Of a DNA stretch of 32,600 nucleotides, positions 6,958 to 13,138 are shown piece after piece. The position numbers and the translations under genes were made by a program. Under the pieces are notes generated by a model that was not told the DNA's origin, made no database searches, and saw nothing but the letters and a program-made list of their open reading frames with translations. The stretch covers positions 1 through 32,600 of the IMG/VR virus record IMGVR_UViG_3300010885_005498; one strand, 5' to 3'. Source of the stretch: a virus. The number at the start of each line of letters is the position of its first letter. Positions within the stretch are counted from its first letter, which is position 1.

Positions 6958-7135
6958 GTACAACAGTAATTGGGGCAGCCACGATCAGTTACAGGAATTA
7001 AGAAAAGCAAACATGGTGTTACATCGTGACTTAGATGCAACAAAAAAATTGTTGTCAGACACTTTGCAAGATTTAGCACAAGCACAAGATGAGTTAGTGC
7101 TGGCACTTGAAGCGTTAGCAAGAGTTGGAAATTGA
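6950..7135 (+). CDS. Small coiled-coil protein
   Basis: A 61-residue protein whose ATG lies inside the end of the methyltransferase gene, with AAAGGAG upstream. From residue 12 on it is a continuous heptad-like helix (LQELRKANMVLHRDLDATKK, then DTLQDLAQAQDELVLALEAL). It probably forms a dimeric coiled coil. The same type of small coiled-coil protein recurs at 11532. Function unknown. Confidence 0.5.
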   Translation: MSRYNSNWGSHDQLQELRKANMVLHRDLDATKKLLSDTLQDLAQAQDELVLALEALARVGN

Positions 7136-7138
7136 TAA

Positions 7139-7624
7139 ATGAAAATAGAAATAGATTCATCGTTTGATGGTTCAGGTATAAATCGTAAAGGCGAATGTGA
7201 AGGCAATCAACAGAAATGTAATCTTGATGGTTGCCCTAAGTTTGGAACATTAGGCAGGGCTGCTCGTGACGGCTTACGCCGTGTTAAAGGTTGCAGTGAT
7301 CCAACTGCAAGAGGTAAACGCAACCGATCTAAGGGTGACAGCAAAGCCCGTATCGCACGCAAGAAACTTGGCTTGGCTGCTACAGGCAACGCAGGAACAC
7401 GCCACGAGGAGCATTGGGGTGGAATGTTTAGAGTGGAGGTGAAGGCTGGCGCACAGATTAACGCTATCTGGACACGCTTTAGAGACGCTAGAACGCAATC
7501 TAATGCTTCTAAAGCGTTGGGAGATATTAGACCGTTTGCGATGATTGCTATGCCTGACGGTACATCAGAGGGCATAGTGTTGATGTCGTTAGATGAGTTC
7601 GCAGAGTTGTGTGCGCTGCTGTGA
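7139..7624 (+). CDS. Putative PD-(D/E)XK nuclease / Holliday-junction-resolvase-like
   Basis: The 161-residue protein has an N-terminal cysteine region (C20, C27, C32, C52) followed by a basic stretch and a nuclease-like core: RHEEHW (88-93), RVEVKAGAQ (98-106, with E100 and K102) and a conserved end, MPDGTSEGIVLMSLDEF. The pattern E...ExK plus the PDG strand matches small actinophage proteins labelled as resolvases or endonucleases. It could cut branched DNA produced by the recombination genes upstream. The missing or unclear acidic residue before ExK makes the assignment moderate. Confidence 0.55.
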   Translation: MKIEIDSSFDGSGINRKGECEGNQQKCNLDGCPKFGTLGRAARDGLRRVKGCSDPTARGKRNRSKGDSKARIARKKLGLAATGNAGTRHEEHWGGMFRVEVKAGAQINAIWTRFRDARTQSNASKALGDIRPFAMIAMPDGTSEGIVLMSLDEFAELCALL

Positions 7625-8049
7625 GCAAAGTTTTTTCAGAGGAGCATTACAACGCAGACGATAACGCTAAACATCAAGTTATTGAGTGGTTGGTTGCACA
7701 AGGTTTTATGGCGTGGGTTAATCCAGATCAGTACGGCATTGATGTTCAGGGTGTGCGTAACGGCAGCTGCTACGAGTTTGAGGTGGAAGTAAAACACAAC
7801 TGGTCTGGTACAACTTTTCCGTTTGACACAATTCATTTTTCTAATCGGAAACGCAAGTTTGCAACAGCAGACAAATTAACTTGGTTTGTGATGTTAAACG
7901 ATGAGCGCACACACGCTTTGTTGATCTGTGGGGAAACTTTTTTGGCTGCACCCTTAGTTACAAAGGACACTATTTATACTGAAGCAGAACAGTTTGTATC
8001 AATTCCTGTTAATCAAGGTAGGTTAATTCAACTGAAGGAGGGTATGTGA
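7621..8049 (+). CDS. Putative PD-(D/E)XK nuclease
   Basis: I take GTG 7621 as start because it gives the four-base GTGA overlap common in this genome; GTG 7609 is an alternative. The 142-residue protein has the compact PD-(D/E)XK signature: an N-terminal helix (NAKHQVIEWLVAQGF), then GIDV (D41), then FEVEVKHNW (E56, K58) and a following strand-helix region. Its length and motif spacing suit a single-domain nuclease. With the previous gene it forms a nuclease pair, and the next gene begins in its last codons. Confidence 0.55.
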   Translation: MSKVFSEEHYNADDNAKHQVIEWLVAQGFMAWVNPDQYGIDVQGVRNGSCYEFEVEVKHNWSGTTFPFDTIHFSNRKRKFATADKLTWFVMLNDERTHALLICGETFLAAPLVTKDTIYTEAEQFVSIPVNQGRLIQLKEGM

Positions 8050-8426
8050 CACCGTTACACATTGATCAGATGATTGACAAGATTTGTGGGATGTTCCCAA
8101 CTGTTCCTGTTCCACGAAACGGTATGAAAGCAGCTTGGGGAGCAGACAAGTTTTTGCATAGCGTTACGGTTGAGCAGGGTAGACAGGTAATGGAACTTGT
8201 AGAAAAACATAACACTGTTCCTTCCTTGCCTGAATTAAAAGTTATGTTGCGTTCTATAATAAAAAAAGATGACAACGAAAAACCTGTGTGCGAGATTTGT
8301 AATGGCACTGGTTGGGATGACGGGATGAGAATTGTAGATGGTGTTGTTGTGCAGCAGCGTTACACAAGTCTTGATATGCGTGGGAATGTTTGCACAACAG
8401 TTACGGAGTGTGAGTGTAGGAAATAA
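8046..8426 (+). CDS. Small protein with DnaJ-type zinc finger
   Basis: The 126-residue protein starts at GTG 8046, four bases after AAGGAGG and overlapping the previous stop (GTGA). Residues 1-75 are helical, with a pattern (VEQGRQVMELVEKHNTVPSL) that recalls N-terminal domains of phage helicase-loader or replication accessory proteins. Residues 82-90 are CEICNGTGW and the C-terminus ends CECRK, together one CxxCxGxG-type zinc site. A replication role is only a guess; it is the last gene of the recombination block. Confidence 0.5.
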   Translation: MTPLHIDQMIDKICGMFPTVPVPRNGMKAAWGADKFLHSVTVEQGRQVMELVEKHNTVPSLPELKVMLRSIIKKDDNEKPVCEICNGTGWDDGMRIVDGVVVQQRYTSLDMRGNVCTTVTECECRK

Positions 8427-8444
8427 GTTTTTAACAATCGGCTA

Positions 8445-8527
8445 GTTGCATAGACCTAAACCTGTCGCAAGGTAGTTGGATGACCTGTGGTAACACAGTT
8501 AGATCACCATGCGCTTAATCATGCAAC
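8445..8527 (+). ncRNA. Candidate structured RNA closed by a 7-bp stem
   Basis: GTTGCAT at 8445-8451 pairs perfectly with ATGCAAC at 8521-8527. Inside are ACCT/AGGT (8454-8457 with 8470-8473) and a five-base stem CTGTG/CACAG (8485-8489 with 8494-8498) capped by a GTAA loop, a stable GNRA tetraloop. The size and 7-bp closing stem are tRNA-like, but the conserved tRNA bases and T-arm are missing. Function unknown; an RNA or a DNA site (origin or attachment) are both possible. Confidence 0.35.
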
Positions 8528-8753
8528 ACGAAATGATTTACGCAAGATGGTGAAGCGCAGCGTAATAAAATAAATAGGGTGTTGGAGTGTGGCATACCAA
8601 CGGGGGGGCATTACATCTCTGCCTCTGCTCTGATCTGAACATAAAATATATATTTTGTATGCGCTTCAAGGAACAAGTGTTAGAGTGAAAGCACACGCCG
8701 AAGTAGGCGAACGAGGCTTGCAGCCAATCCAAGTTCCATGAGAAGGACTTACG
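8528..8753 (+). other. Non-coding region before the secreted lysozyme-like gene
   Basis: Together with the structured element this makes a 327-base gap, the longest in the window. I see an inverted repeat TTACGC/GCGTAA (8538-8543 with 8560-8565), a run of seven G around 8611-8618, an A/T stretch ataaaatatatattttg near 8641-8657, and a small hairpin CGCC/GGCG near 8697-8710. A weak TAGAGT (8681-8686) could be a -10 element. No open frame of note exists. An origin of replication or a promoter for 8754 would fit. Confidence 0.4.
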
Positions 8754-9209
8754 ATGAACGGAGTAATTATGAAAAAGATTTTTATTTGTATTGTGGCATT
8801 AAGTTTAGGGTTTACAAATGTTTCGGTTGTTAGTGCGAAGCGTGTTCCTAAAGTTAATTGTCCGAATGTGTGGAAACTTACAACTGATGCTGGTTGGTTG
8901 GCTGCTGATGTTTTAATTGGTGATCGGATTGCGTTTCGTGAGTCACGCTGTAATCATTTAGCGCACAACAAACTTGACCCTGTGACTGTTGATGGTGTTA
9001 AAGGTTCGCTTGGTTTGTTTCAGATTAATCTTTTTTGGATTAGTAAAACAAGTTCGTATCCGAAAGGTTTTTTGCAAACTGTTTTAAAGCGTGATCTTGT
9101 TCCAGCAGATTTGTTTGTTCCAGAAATCAATGTGGCAGCTGCTGAAGCGATTATTAAATACAATCGGGGTAACGGTGGCTGTGGCTGGCAAGCGTGGAAT
9201 GGCTGCTGA
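8754..9209 (+). CDS. Exported lysozyme-like lytic transglycosylase
   Basis: The 151-residue protein begins with a signal peptide (KKIFICIVALSLGF, then cleavage probably after VVSA). The mature part carries an SLT/lysozyme-superfamily pattern: FRESRC with E63 as likely catalytic acid, GSLGLFQIN, and a final AAEAIIKYNRG helix ending GWQAWNGC. Two starts have ribosome sites: ATG 8754 (AGAAGG) and ATG 8769 (GGAG), the second removing five residues before the signal. It lies far from the lysis cassette, so it may be expressed early, or act on the wall from outside, rather than being the main endolysin. Confidence 0.7.
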   Translation: MNGVIMKKIFICIVALSLGFTNVSVVSAKRVPKVNCPNVWKLTTDAGWLAADVLIGDRIAFRESRCNHLAHNKLDPVTVDGVKGSLGLFQINLFWISKTSSYPKGFLQTVLKRDLVPADLFVPEINVAAAEAIIKYNRGNGGCGWQAWNGC

Positions 9210-9275
9210 TTTAAAATAAAGTTTTAAGAAAGTTATGAAATCCGTATTAGCACTGGTTTTTAGCAGGTTAAAAGG

Positions 9276-9304
9276 TTGGCAAGTTTGCTGTAAATAGGTA
9301 ATAC
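9276..9304 (+). promoter_or_regulatory. Promoter TTGGCA-N17-TAATAC
   Basis: TTGGCA at 9276-9281 and TAATAC at 9299-9304 have the ideal 17-base spacing. A tgctgta string just left of the -10 resembles that at the 3630 promoter. It would drive the block of small genes from 9351. Confidence 0.55.
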
Positions 9305-9334
9305 TTGATTTATCAGCCAAACGGTTGGTAGAAG

Positions 9335-9347
9335 CCCTGAGGAGGGA
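9335..9347 (+). promoter_or_regulatory. Conserved leader/ribosome site ccctgaggaggga, copy 4
   Basis: The motif ends three bases before the ATG at 9351. It heads the long run of small unknown genes. Copies 1 and 2 are at 2623 and 2851, copy 3 within the repeat at 3621 and copy 5 within the repeat at 14468. Confidence 0.65.
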
Positions 9348-9350
9348 ATT

Positions 9351-9791
9351 ATGAAAACAGCAAGATTTAAGCAGCCAACAAAGGTTGGTATAGCACGCAC
9401 ACTTAATGATGCGTGGTGCACCAAAGCAGGTTGGAACCCATCCAGCATGGTACGGGGATATGGATCAGTCACTTCTGGTTGGGTGTCTACACAGTTAGAA
9501 AACGGTGATTTCAAAATTGAATACAAGGTTTCAATGGGAACTTACAACGGCGTAGACAATGTCGGTTTAACTGACGAGGAAAGAATAGAACGCCACGAAC
9601 GCTGCACAAAAAACTTTATCAACCAGTTGGAGACTTACACAAAAGTTTTAATCGCAAAAGGCTACAACGCATACTCTTTTACAAAAATGGTTGATTCAAA
9701 GATTGCTTCTGGAGATTTTAGCAACAGGACTTACAAGCCTTGCCAAGATGTTGAAGGTTTCGTAACAGTAAAAAACGAGGAGACAAAATGA
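9351..9791 (+). CDS. Protein of unknown function
   Basis: A 146-residue protein heading the small-gene block, started by an ATG after the conserved leader. It has a glycine/serine-rich beta-like N-terminal half (SSMVRGYGSVTSGWVSTQLE) and a helical C-terminal half with RIERHERCTKNFINQLETYT. Two cysteines occur in the helical half. No family is recognised. It overlaps the next gene by four bases (ATGA). Confidence 0.55.
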   Translation: MKTARFKQPTKVGIARTLNDAWCTKAGWNPSSMVRGYGSVTSGWVSTQLENGDFKIEYKVSMGTYNGVDNVGLTDEERIERHERCTKNFINQLETYTKVLIAKGYNAYSFTKMVDSKIASGDFSNRTYKPCQDVEGFVTVKNEETK

Positions 9792-10321
9792 AACTGTTAG
9801 CAGCTAAAGAGTGGAACAAAATGTTTTACGAGAACGGACAGAAGTACCGAATCCAAGTCAGATCAGAGTTGGTGTATCGTGACGGAAACAGCAACGCATA
9901 TTTCTCTATCGGTGGAGACATCTTTAGACACGCAAAGAACGGAAGGAAAGTTTGGGAGATGGGTGGTTGCATCCACGAGGAGATCGTTAAACACTTCCCA
10001 CAACTTCAACCACTTGTTGATATGCACTTGGCTGACGAGGATGGTGTGCCTATGCACGCTTACGCAAATGCAGCCTATTGGGCAGGACACACAAGATGGG
10101 AAAAGGACAGCGACACCCTCGCCAAACATTTACGGGTCACTAAAGATCAAGCCAACGAAATGACAACATACATAAACCACCACTACGGTGAGTTTGACAA
10201 AATCACAACAGCCGAAAACGCTTGGAAAAATACTTGCCAAGACTTTGATTTGCCAGACGGTTGGTTAAAACAAGCACTAGAGGCAAGGGCAATGCTAAAC
10301 CAGATGGAGGCAGCACAATGA
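9788..10321 (+). CDS. Conserved phage protein of unknown function
   Basis: The 177-residue protein overlaps both neighbours by four bases. The N-terminal half reads like a beta sheet (YFSIGGDIFRHAKNG), followed by the striking segment HEEIVKHFPQLQPLVDMHLA then DGVPMHAYANAAYWAG. I recall this 'HxEIxxxFPxLxPLVxxHLxDxxGVPMHAxAN' block from other actinophage and environmental phage proteins, where no function is assigned. The clustered histidines and acidic residues could bind a metal. The C-terminal part is helical. Confidence 0.65.
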   Translation: MKLLAAKEWNKMFYENGQKYRIQVRSELVYRDGNSNAYFSIGGDIFRHAKNGRKVWEMGGCIHEEIVKHFPQLQPLVDMHLADEDGVPMHAYANAAYWAGHTRWEKDSDTLAKHLRVTKDQANEMTTYINHHYGEFDKITTAENAWKNTCQDFDLPDGWLKQALEARAMLNQMEAAQ

Positions 10322-10488
10322 ATTATCCGATCTACGAAATTAACGGTGTAAAAACATATCGGACACCAAGACATTTACGCACACTTAGAGATGTCGCTTG
10401 TCGGTCTTGCGCAAAACCAGTATCAATGGAAACTAAAGTTTGCGAAAGTTGTGGTTACCAATTCCAAACAGAGGAGAACAGCAAATGA
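10318..10488 (+). CDS. Small zinc-ribbon protein
   Basis: A 56-residue protein starting at the ATG overlapping the previous stop (ATGA). Cysteine pairs CRSC and CESC, 17 residues apart, make a classical zinc ribbon (ACRSCAKPVSMETKVCESCG). The last codons contain agaggagaacagcaaatg, the ribosome site and start of the next gene. The role is unknown; ribbon proteins of this size often contact nucleic acid or other proteins. Confidence 0.6.
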   Translation: MNYPIYEINGVKTYRTPRHLRTLRDVACRSCAKPVSMETKVCESCGYQFQTEENSK

Positions 10489-10871
10489 ATTGTAAAAACT
10501 GTGAGCATGAACTAACAGCAGTTGCAGAGATGGATGAGTATGAACTTTGCCATCACTGTTACTGCAAAATAATGGATACAACAAACAACAACAGAGGAGA
10601 ACAGCAAATGAAAATCACAAACCAAACAGTAGAAAACATTGAGTTAATCACTACAGGCGAAACAGCCTTGTTTGAAATTAACTTAGTGATTGCAATGGAA
10701 ATGTACGATTCAGAAACTGATGAAGGTGCGCTTAGTTGGCTTACCAATCTGCTTACGCTTGCAGCTGCAGGACACGACATCAAATCAGGCGCACAAGAGT
10801 TTATGCGTTGTGCGATAACCTTAAACGAAAGCCAAGTTCACCTATGCAAAGTAGAACGGGTCACAGCATGA
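10485..10871 (+). CDS. Zinc-ribbon/acidic-domain fusion with internal start
   Basis: The full frame encodes 128 residues. Residues 1-28 are a zinc ribbon (CKNC...CHHC). Residues 42 onward are a distinct acidic, helical domain (ELITTGETALFEINLVIAME). Between them the DNA repeats agaggagaacagcaaatg, the ribosome site and ATG that begin this gene, and places ATG 10608 in frame. So the gene may make both a long protein and an 87-residue C-terminal protein, or it may be a recent fusion of two genes. No family is recognised for either half. Confidence 0.55.
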   Translation: MNCKNCEHELTAVAEMDEYELCHHCYCKIMDTTNNNRGEQQMKITNQTVENIELITTGETALFEINLVIAMEMYDSETDEGALSWLTNLLTLAAAGHDIKSGAQEFMRCAITLNESQVHLCKVERVTA

Positions 10872-11122
10872 AACAATCACCGTTTGACAAATGGCTTACA
10901 ACACAAGATGAGCAGCCAATGCACTTCGTATTTAATACCCCTAACGACGATTACGATTGGTCGGTAGATTATTCTGTTATTGACGGGTTATGTGCAAATT
11001 GCGACACTGCGATAGGCATTGACTCTAACGGTGGGAGGTCAACAAATTATTGGCAAATAGATATTAATGAAGAACAAATTTTGTGCGATGAGTGTTTTAA
11101 CAAAACAGGAGAAACAGCATGA
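10868..11122 (+). CDS. Small cysteine-pair protein
   Basis: An 84-residue acidic protein whose ATG overlaps the preceding stop. It has CANC and CDEC pairs separated by about 28 residues (GLCANCDTAIGIDSNGG, then ILCDECF), so it likely binds one zinc. The N-terminus is rich in aromatic and acidic residues (NDDYDWSVDYSVIDG). Not recognised; it belongs to the run of zinc-ribbon genes here. Confidence 0.5.
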   Translation: MKQSPFDKWLTTQDEQPMHFVFNTPNDDYDWSVDYSVIDGLCANCDTAIGIDSNGGRSTNYWQIDINEEQILCDECFNKTGETA

Positions 11123-11298
11123 ACCCATTTATAGACAACCCTCCATTGGTAGTTTTTGTCTCTATGACAATCGGACTTTACGCAGGCAAATATATTGGAA
11201 TCATTGATGGCAGACAGCGTGAACAAAAAGCCCAAGCAGCACGCAACCGTATCCAAAAAGAACTGCGTTGGGAACGCCAAAACCGTAAGGTAAAGTAA
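11119..11298 (+). CDS. Small membrane protein
   Basis: A 59-residue protein, ATG overlapping the previous stop and AGGAG upstream. Residues about 9-29 form one transmembrane helix (PLVVFVSMTIGLYAGKYIGI), followed by a strongly basic cytoplasmic helix (RQREQKAQAARNRIQKELRW). By the positive-inside rule the C-terminus is in the cytoplasm. It could be a superinfection-exclusion or membrane-docking protein, which is a guess from layout. It is the last gene before the tRNA-like element. Confidence 0.5.
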   Translation: MNPFIDNPPLVVFVSMTIGLYAGKYIGIIDGRQREQKAQAARNRIQKELRWERQNRKVK

Positions 11299-11304
11299 GA
11301 GCGC

Positions 11305-11380
11305 ACCAATGGCAAGCAGCGCAACCCCACTTCACCCTCCTCGGTTAGAGGGTTAGCCCACCTGCGATGGTGGCATTGGT
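11305..11380 (+). ncRNA. tRNA-like cloverleaf, not a canonical tRNA
   Basis: ACCAATG at 11305-11311 pairs with CATTGGT at 11374-11380 (7 bp). Directly inside the 3' strand is a perfect hairpin CCACC/GGTGG (11358-11362 with 11369-11373), in the T-arm position. ACCCTC/GAGGGT (11334-11339 with 11348-11353) lies in the anticodon-arm position, with a 4-5 base variable region between them. The D-arm position shows only a weak AAG/CTT. The TTC of the T-loop, GG of the D-loop and T8 are missing, and the middle loop has eight bases. It fills the only real gap in this gene block. Confidence 0.45.
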
Positions 11381-11400
11381 ACTAGATATGGAGAACACTT

Positions 11401-11535
11401 ATGACTGTGAAAGATTTAGAAGCTGCTGTAGCGTTTCTACGCAAGATAACAGTAGGACAAATGGAAGTGGACTTATTAGTTCAAACCGTAGAAGCATTAG
11501 AAACAGAAATTAAGAAAAGGAGAACTAAAAAATGA
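11401..11535 (+). CDS. Very small helical protein
   Basis: A 44-residue frame beginning at the ATG after GGAG (11390-11393). It is a single amphipathic helix pair (KDLEAAVAFLRKITVGQMEV, DLLVQTVEALETEIKK) with a basic tail RRTKK. The stop overlaps the next ATG by four bases. Helical layout and coupling support a real gene; function unknown. It lies directly downstream of the cloverleaf element and might be controlled by it. Confidence 0.45.
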   Translation: MTVKDLEAAVAFLRKITVGQMEVDLLVQTVEALETEIKKRRTKK

Positions 11536-11747
11536 GTGAATCAACAGCAGCTGAATTAGCACATTGGCAGGCACGATGCGATGAAATGCAAGTAGCGTTA
11601 GAGCGTGTTCGTGAGGAACGAGATGATTTGCGCACTAACAACGATGCGCTTACCATTGCCTACGCCAAGATCGCTAACGAAGTTACACAACTGCGATCTG
11701 TCGTAAGTCGTATTCAAGTAGCAATGTCACAGGGTCAAGAACTCTGA
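11532..11747 (+). CDS. Small coiled-coil protein
   Basis: A 71-residue protein that is almost entirely a heptad coiled coil (AHWQARCDEMQVALERVREE, then RDDLRTNNDALTIAYAKIAN). It starts in the stop of the previous gene and ends in TGATG shared with the next. It resembles 6950 in type but not clearly in sequence. A structural or adaptor role is likely; nothing more can be said. Confidence 0.5.
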   Translation: MSESTAAELAHWQARCDEMQVALERVREERDDLRTNNDALTIAYAKIANEVTQLRSVVSRIQVAMSQGQEL

Positions 11748-11965
11748 TGGAACTATTTGATTTAGAACCAAAGTTCATAACCATTCTCGCTGATGATGAC
11801 GGATACAGCAGATGGAAAGTTACATTACGCAACTTTGATACAGGCGATAAACCGATTGATCTGCTTGTAATGATGGATGCTGATGGTGGAATGGCGTTAG
11901 CAACACGCCCACCACACGATACTTCTTGCACTTGGTCTCCACCAGTATTCCCTGCAAGATCATGA
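11747..11965 (+). CDS. Small protein of unknown function
   Basis: A 72-residue acidic protein with a probable beta-sheet core (KFITILADDDGYSRWKVTLR, then DLLVMMDADGGMALATRPP). There are no cysteine pairs, apart from one C, and no membrane segment. Its ATG shares the last base of the previous stop, and its end overlaps the next start by four bases. Unrecognised. Confidence 0.45.
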   Translation: MELFDLEPKFITILADDDGYSRWKVTLRNFDTGDKPIDLLVMMDADGGMALATRPPHDTSCTWSPPVFPARS

Positions 11966-12123
11966 AAGTTGTTTGCAACAAATGTCAAGCAACAGTTGAA
12001 TGGAATCCTGAACAGACTGTTGGCTGCCTATGCGACAGCGATTCCCCAACATGGATTTGCATCACCCGAACAAAACAATTCGTACACATGAGTCACGCTA
12101 ACTACACAACAGAGGAAAACTAA
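11962..12123 (+). CDS. Small zinc-binding protein
   Basis: A 53-residue protein from the ATG overlapping the previous stop. CNKC near the N-terminus and CLCD about 25 residues on, with a further C in WICI, would hold one zinc (VVCNKCQATVEWNPEQTVG). It is another member of the small zinc-ribbon group; role unknown. Confidence 0.45.
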   Translation: MKVVCNKCQATVEWNPEQTVGCLCDSDSPTWICITRTKQFVHMSHANYTTEEN

Positions 12124-12125
12124 CG

Positions 12126-12359
12126 ATGAGTCACAGAATAGAAGTTGTAATTGATGAACAAGTAGTAGATGCAATTTATTACTGTTCCGATGCTTGCGCT
12201 AAAACAGATAAAAACTATGAAGGGTGGAATGGTTGCAACGATGTATATCAACCTGAAACTTGTGTATGTGGCGAGCGTCTTGGCTGGTATCGCTGGAATT
12301 ACGAAACTAAAAATCAAGAGTATGTTGATTCAAAAGATAAAAATTGGGGGATACTTTAA
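12126..12359 (+). CDS. Small cysteine-rich protein
   Basis: A 77-residue protein with five cysteines (YYCSDACAKT, NGCNDV, CVCGERLGW), fitting a zinc knuckle of the kind seen in small phage proteins. The middle WNGCNDVYQPETCVCGERLG resembles rubredoxin-like or treble-clef knuckles only loosely. Its TAA overlaps the ATG of the ParB-domain gene. Not recognised. Confidence 0.45.
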   Translation: MSHRIEVVIDEQVVDAIYYCSDACAKTDKNYEGWNGCNDVYQPETCVCGERLGWYRWNYETKNQEYVDSKDKNWGIL

Positions 12360-13138
12360 TGAGCGCAATAGAAACAGAAACGATTGATATTGATACGGTG
12401 CATCCACATCCACGCAATGTCCGACAAGGAGACATCGGTGCTATCAGTCAATCATTAAAAGCGCATGGACAATACAGACCGATCACATACCAAAAATCTA
12501 CGGGCAGAATCCTTGCAGGCAACCACACTTGGAAAGCAGCCAAGGCATTAGGTTGGACAAAAATTGTTGCATCAGCAAAAGTTTGTGATGACGATGAAGC
12601 AATAAGAATCCTGATAGCAGACAACCGAACGAGCGATCTAGCAGACTATGACGATGCAGGATTAGCAGAACTATTAAAAGAACTAGCCGATACGACTACA
12701 GGACTAGAAGGAACACTATTTGACGGTGATGCTTTAGATCAGCTGCTAAACGATCTCGGCGAATACACACCAGCAGACGATATAGAAAACATATACAGCC
12801 AAGCAGTAAAAGTTCCACAATACGAAATCGTTGGTGATGAACCAAAACTTAAAGAACTATTTAATAATGATCGCACACAACAACTACAAAAAGAAATTAA
12901 CCAATCAAACATCCCAGACGATATAAAACAATTCTTAGTAACAGCATCAATGAGGCACACAGTATTTGATTACTCAAAAATCGCTGAGTTCTACCCTCAT
13001 CAAACACCTGAAATACAAAAACTGATGGAACAATCGGTACTAATAATCATTGACGCTAACGATGCCATCGCTAACGGATATGCAGTATTCGCACAAACCA
13101 TTGACGAACTAGAACAACTGGATAATGAAGATGCGTGA
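12359..13138 (+). CDS. ParB/Srx-domain protein linked to DNA modification
   Basis: The 259-residue protein begins with a ParB N-terminal fold: HPHPRNVRQGDIGAISQSLK, then GQYRPI, then GRILAGNHTWKAAKALGW (residues 15-67). A helical middle and a C-terminal domain follow (VPQYEIVGDEPKLKELF through ASMRHTVFDYSKIAEFY to LIIIDANDAI). I recall the same N- and C-terminal pairing in uncultured phages, next to glycosyltransferases like the following gene. ParB-fold proteins bind or cut DNA and often sit in base-modification loci. Here it may select sites or partner the glycosyltransferase. It overlaps the next gene by 14 bases. Confidence 0.7.
   Translation: MSAIETETIDIDTVHPHPRNVRQGDIGAISQSLKAHGQYRPITYQKSTGRILAGNHTWKAAKALGWTKIVASAKVCDDDEAIRILIADNRTSDLADYDDAGLAELLKELADTTTGLEGTLFDGDALDQLLNDLGEYTPADDIENIYSQAVKVPQYEIVGDEPKLKELFNNDRTQQLQKEINQSNIPDDIKQFLVTASMRHTVFDYSKIAEFYPHQTPEIQKLMEQSVLIIIDANDAIANGYAVFAQTIDELEQLDNEDA

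Noticed and set aside
8445-8527. Canonical tRNA gene
   Set aside because: The 7-bp end stem fits, but no T-arm, no GG in the D-loop and no proper anticodon stem can be drawn.
8427-8753. Attachment site of a temperate phage
   Set aside because: No integrase, excisionase or repressor is recognisable anywhere in the window.
11305-11380. Canonical proline tRNA (possible CGG in the middle loop)
   Set aside because: Middle loop has eight bases, the T-loop lacks TTC, and T8 and the D-loop GG are absent; kept only as tRNA-like.
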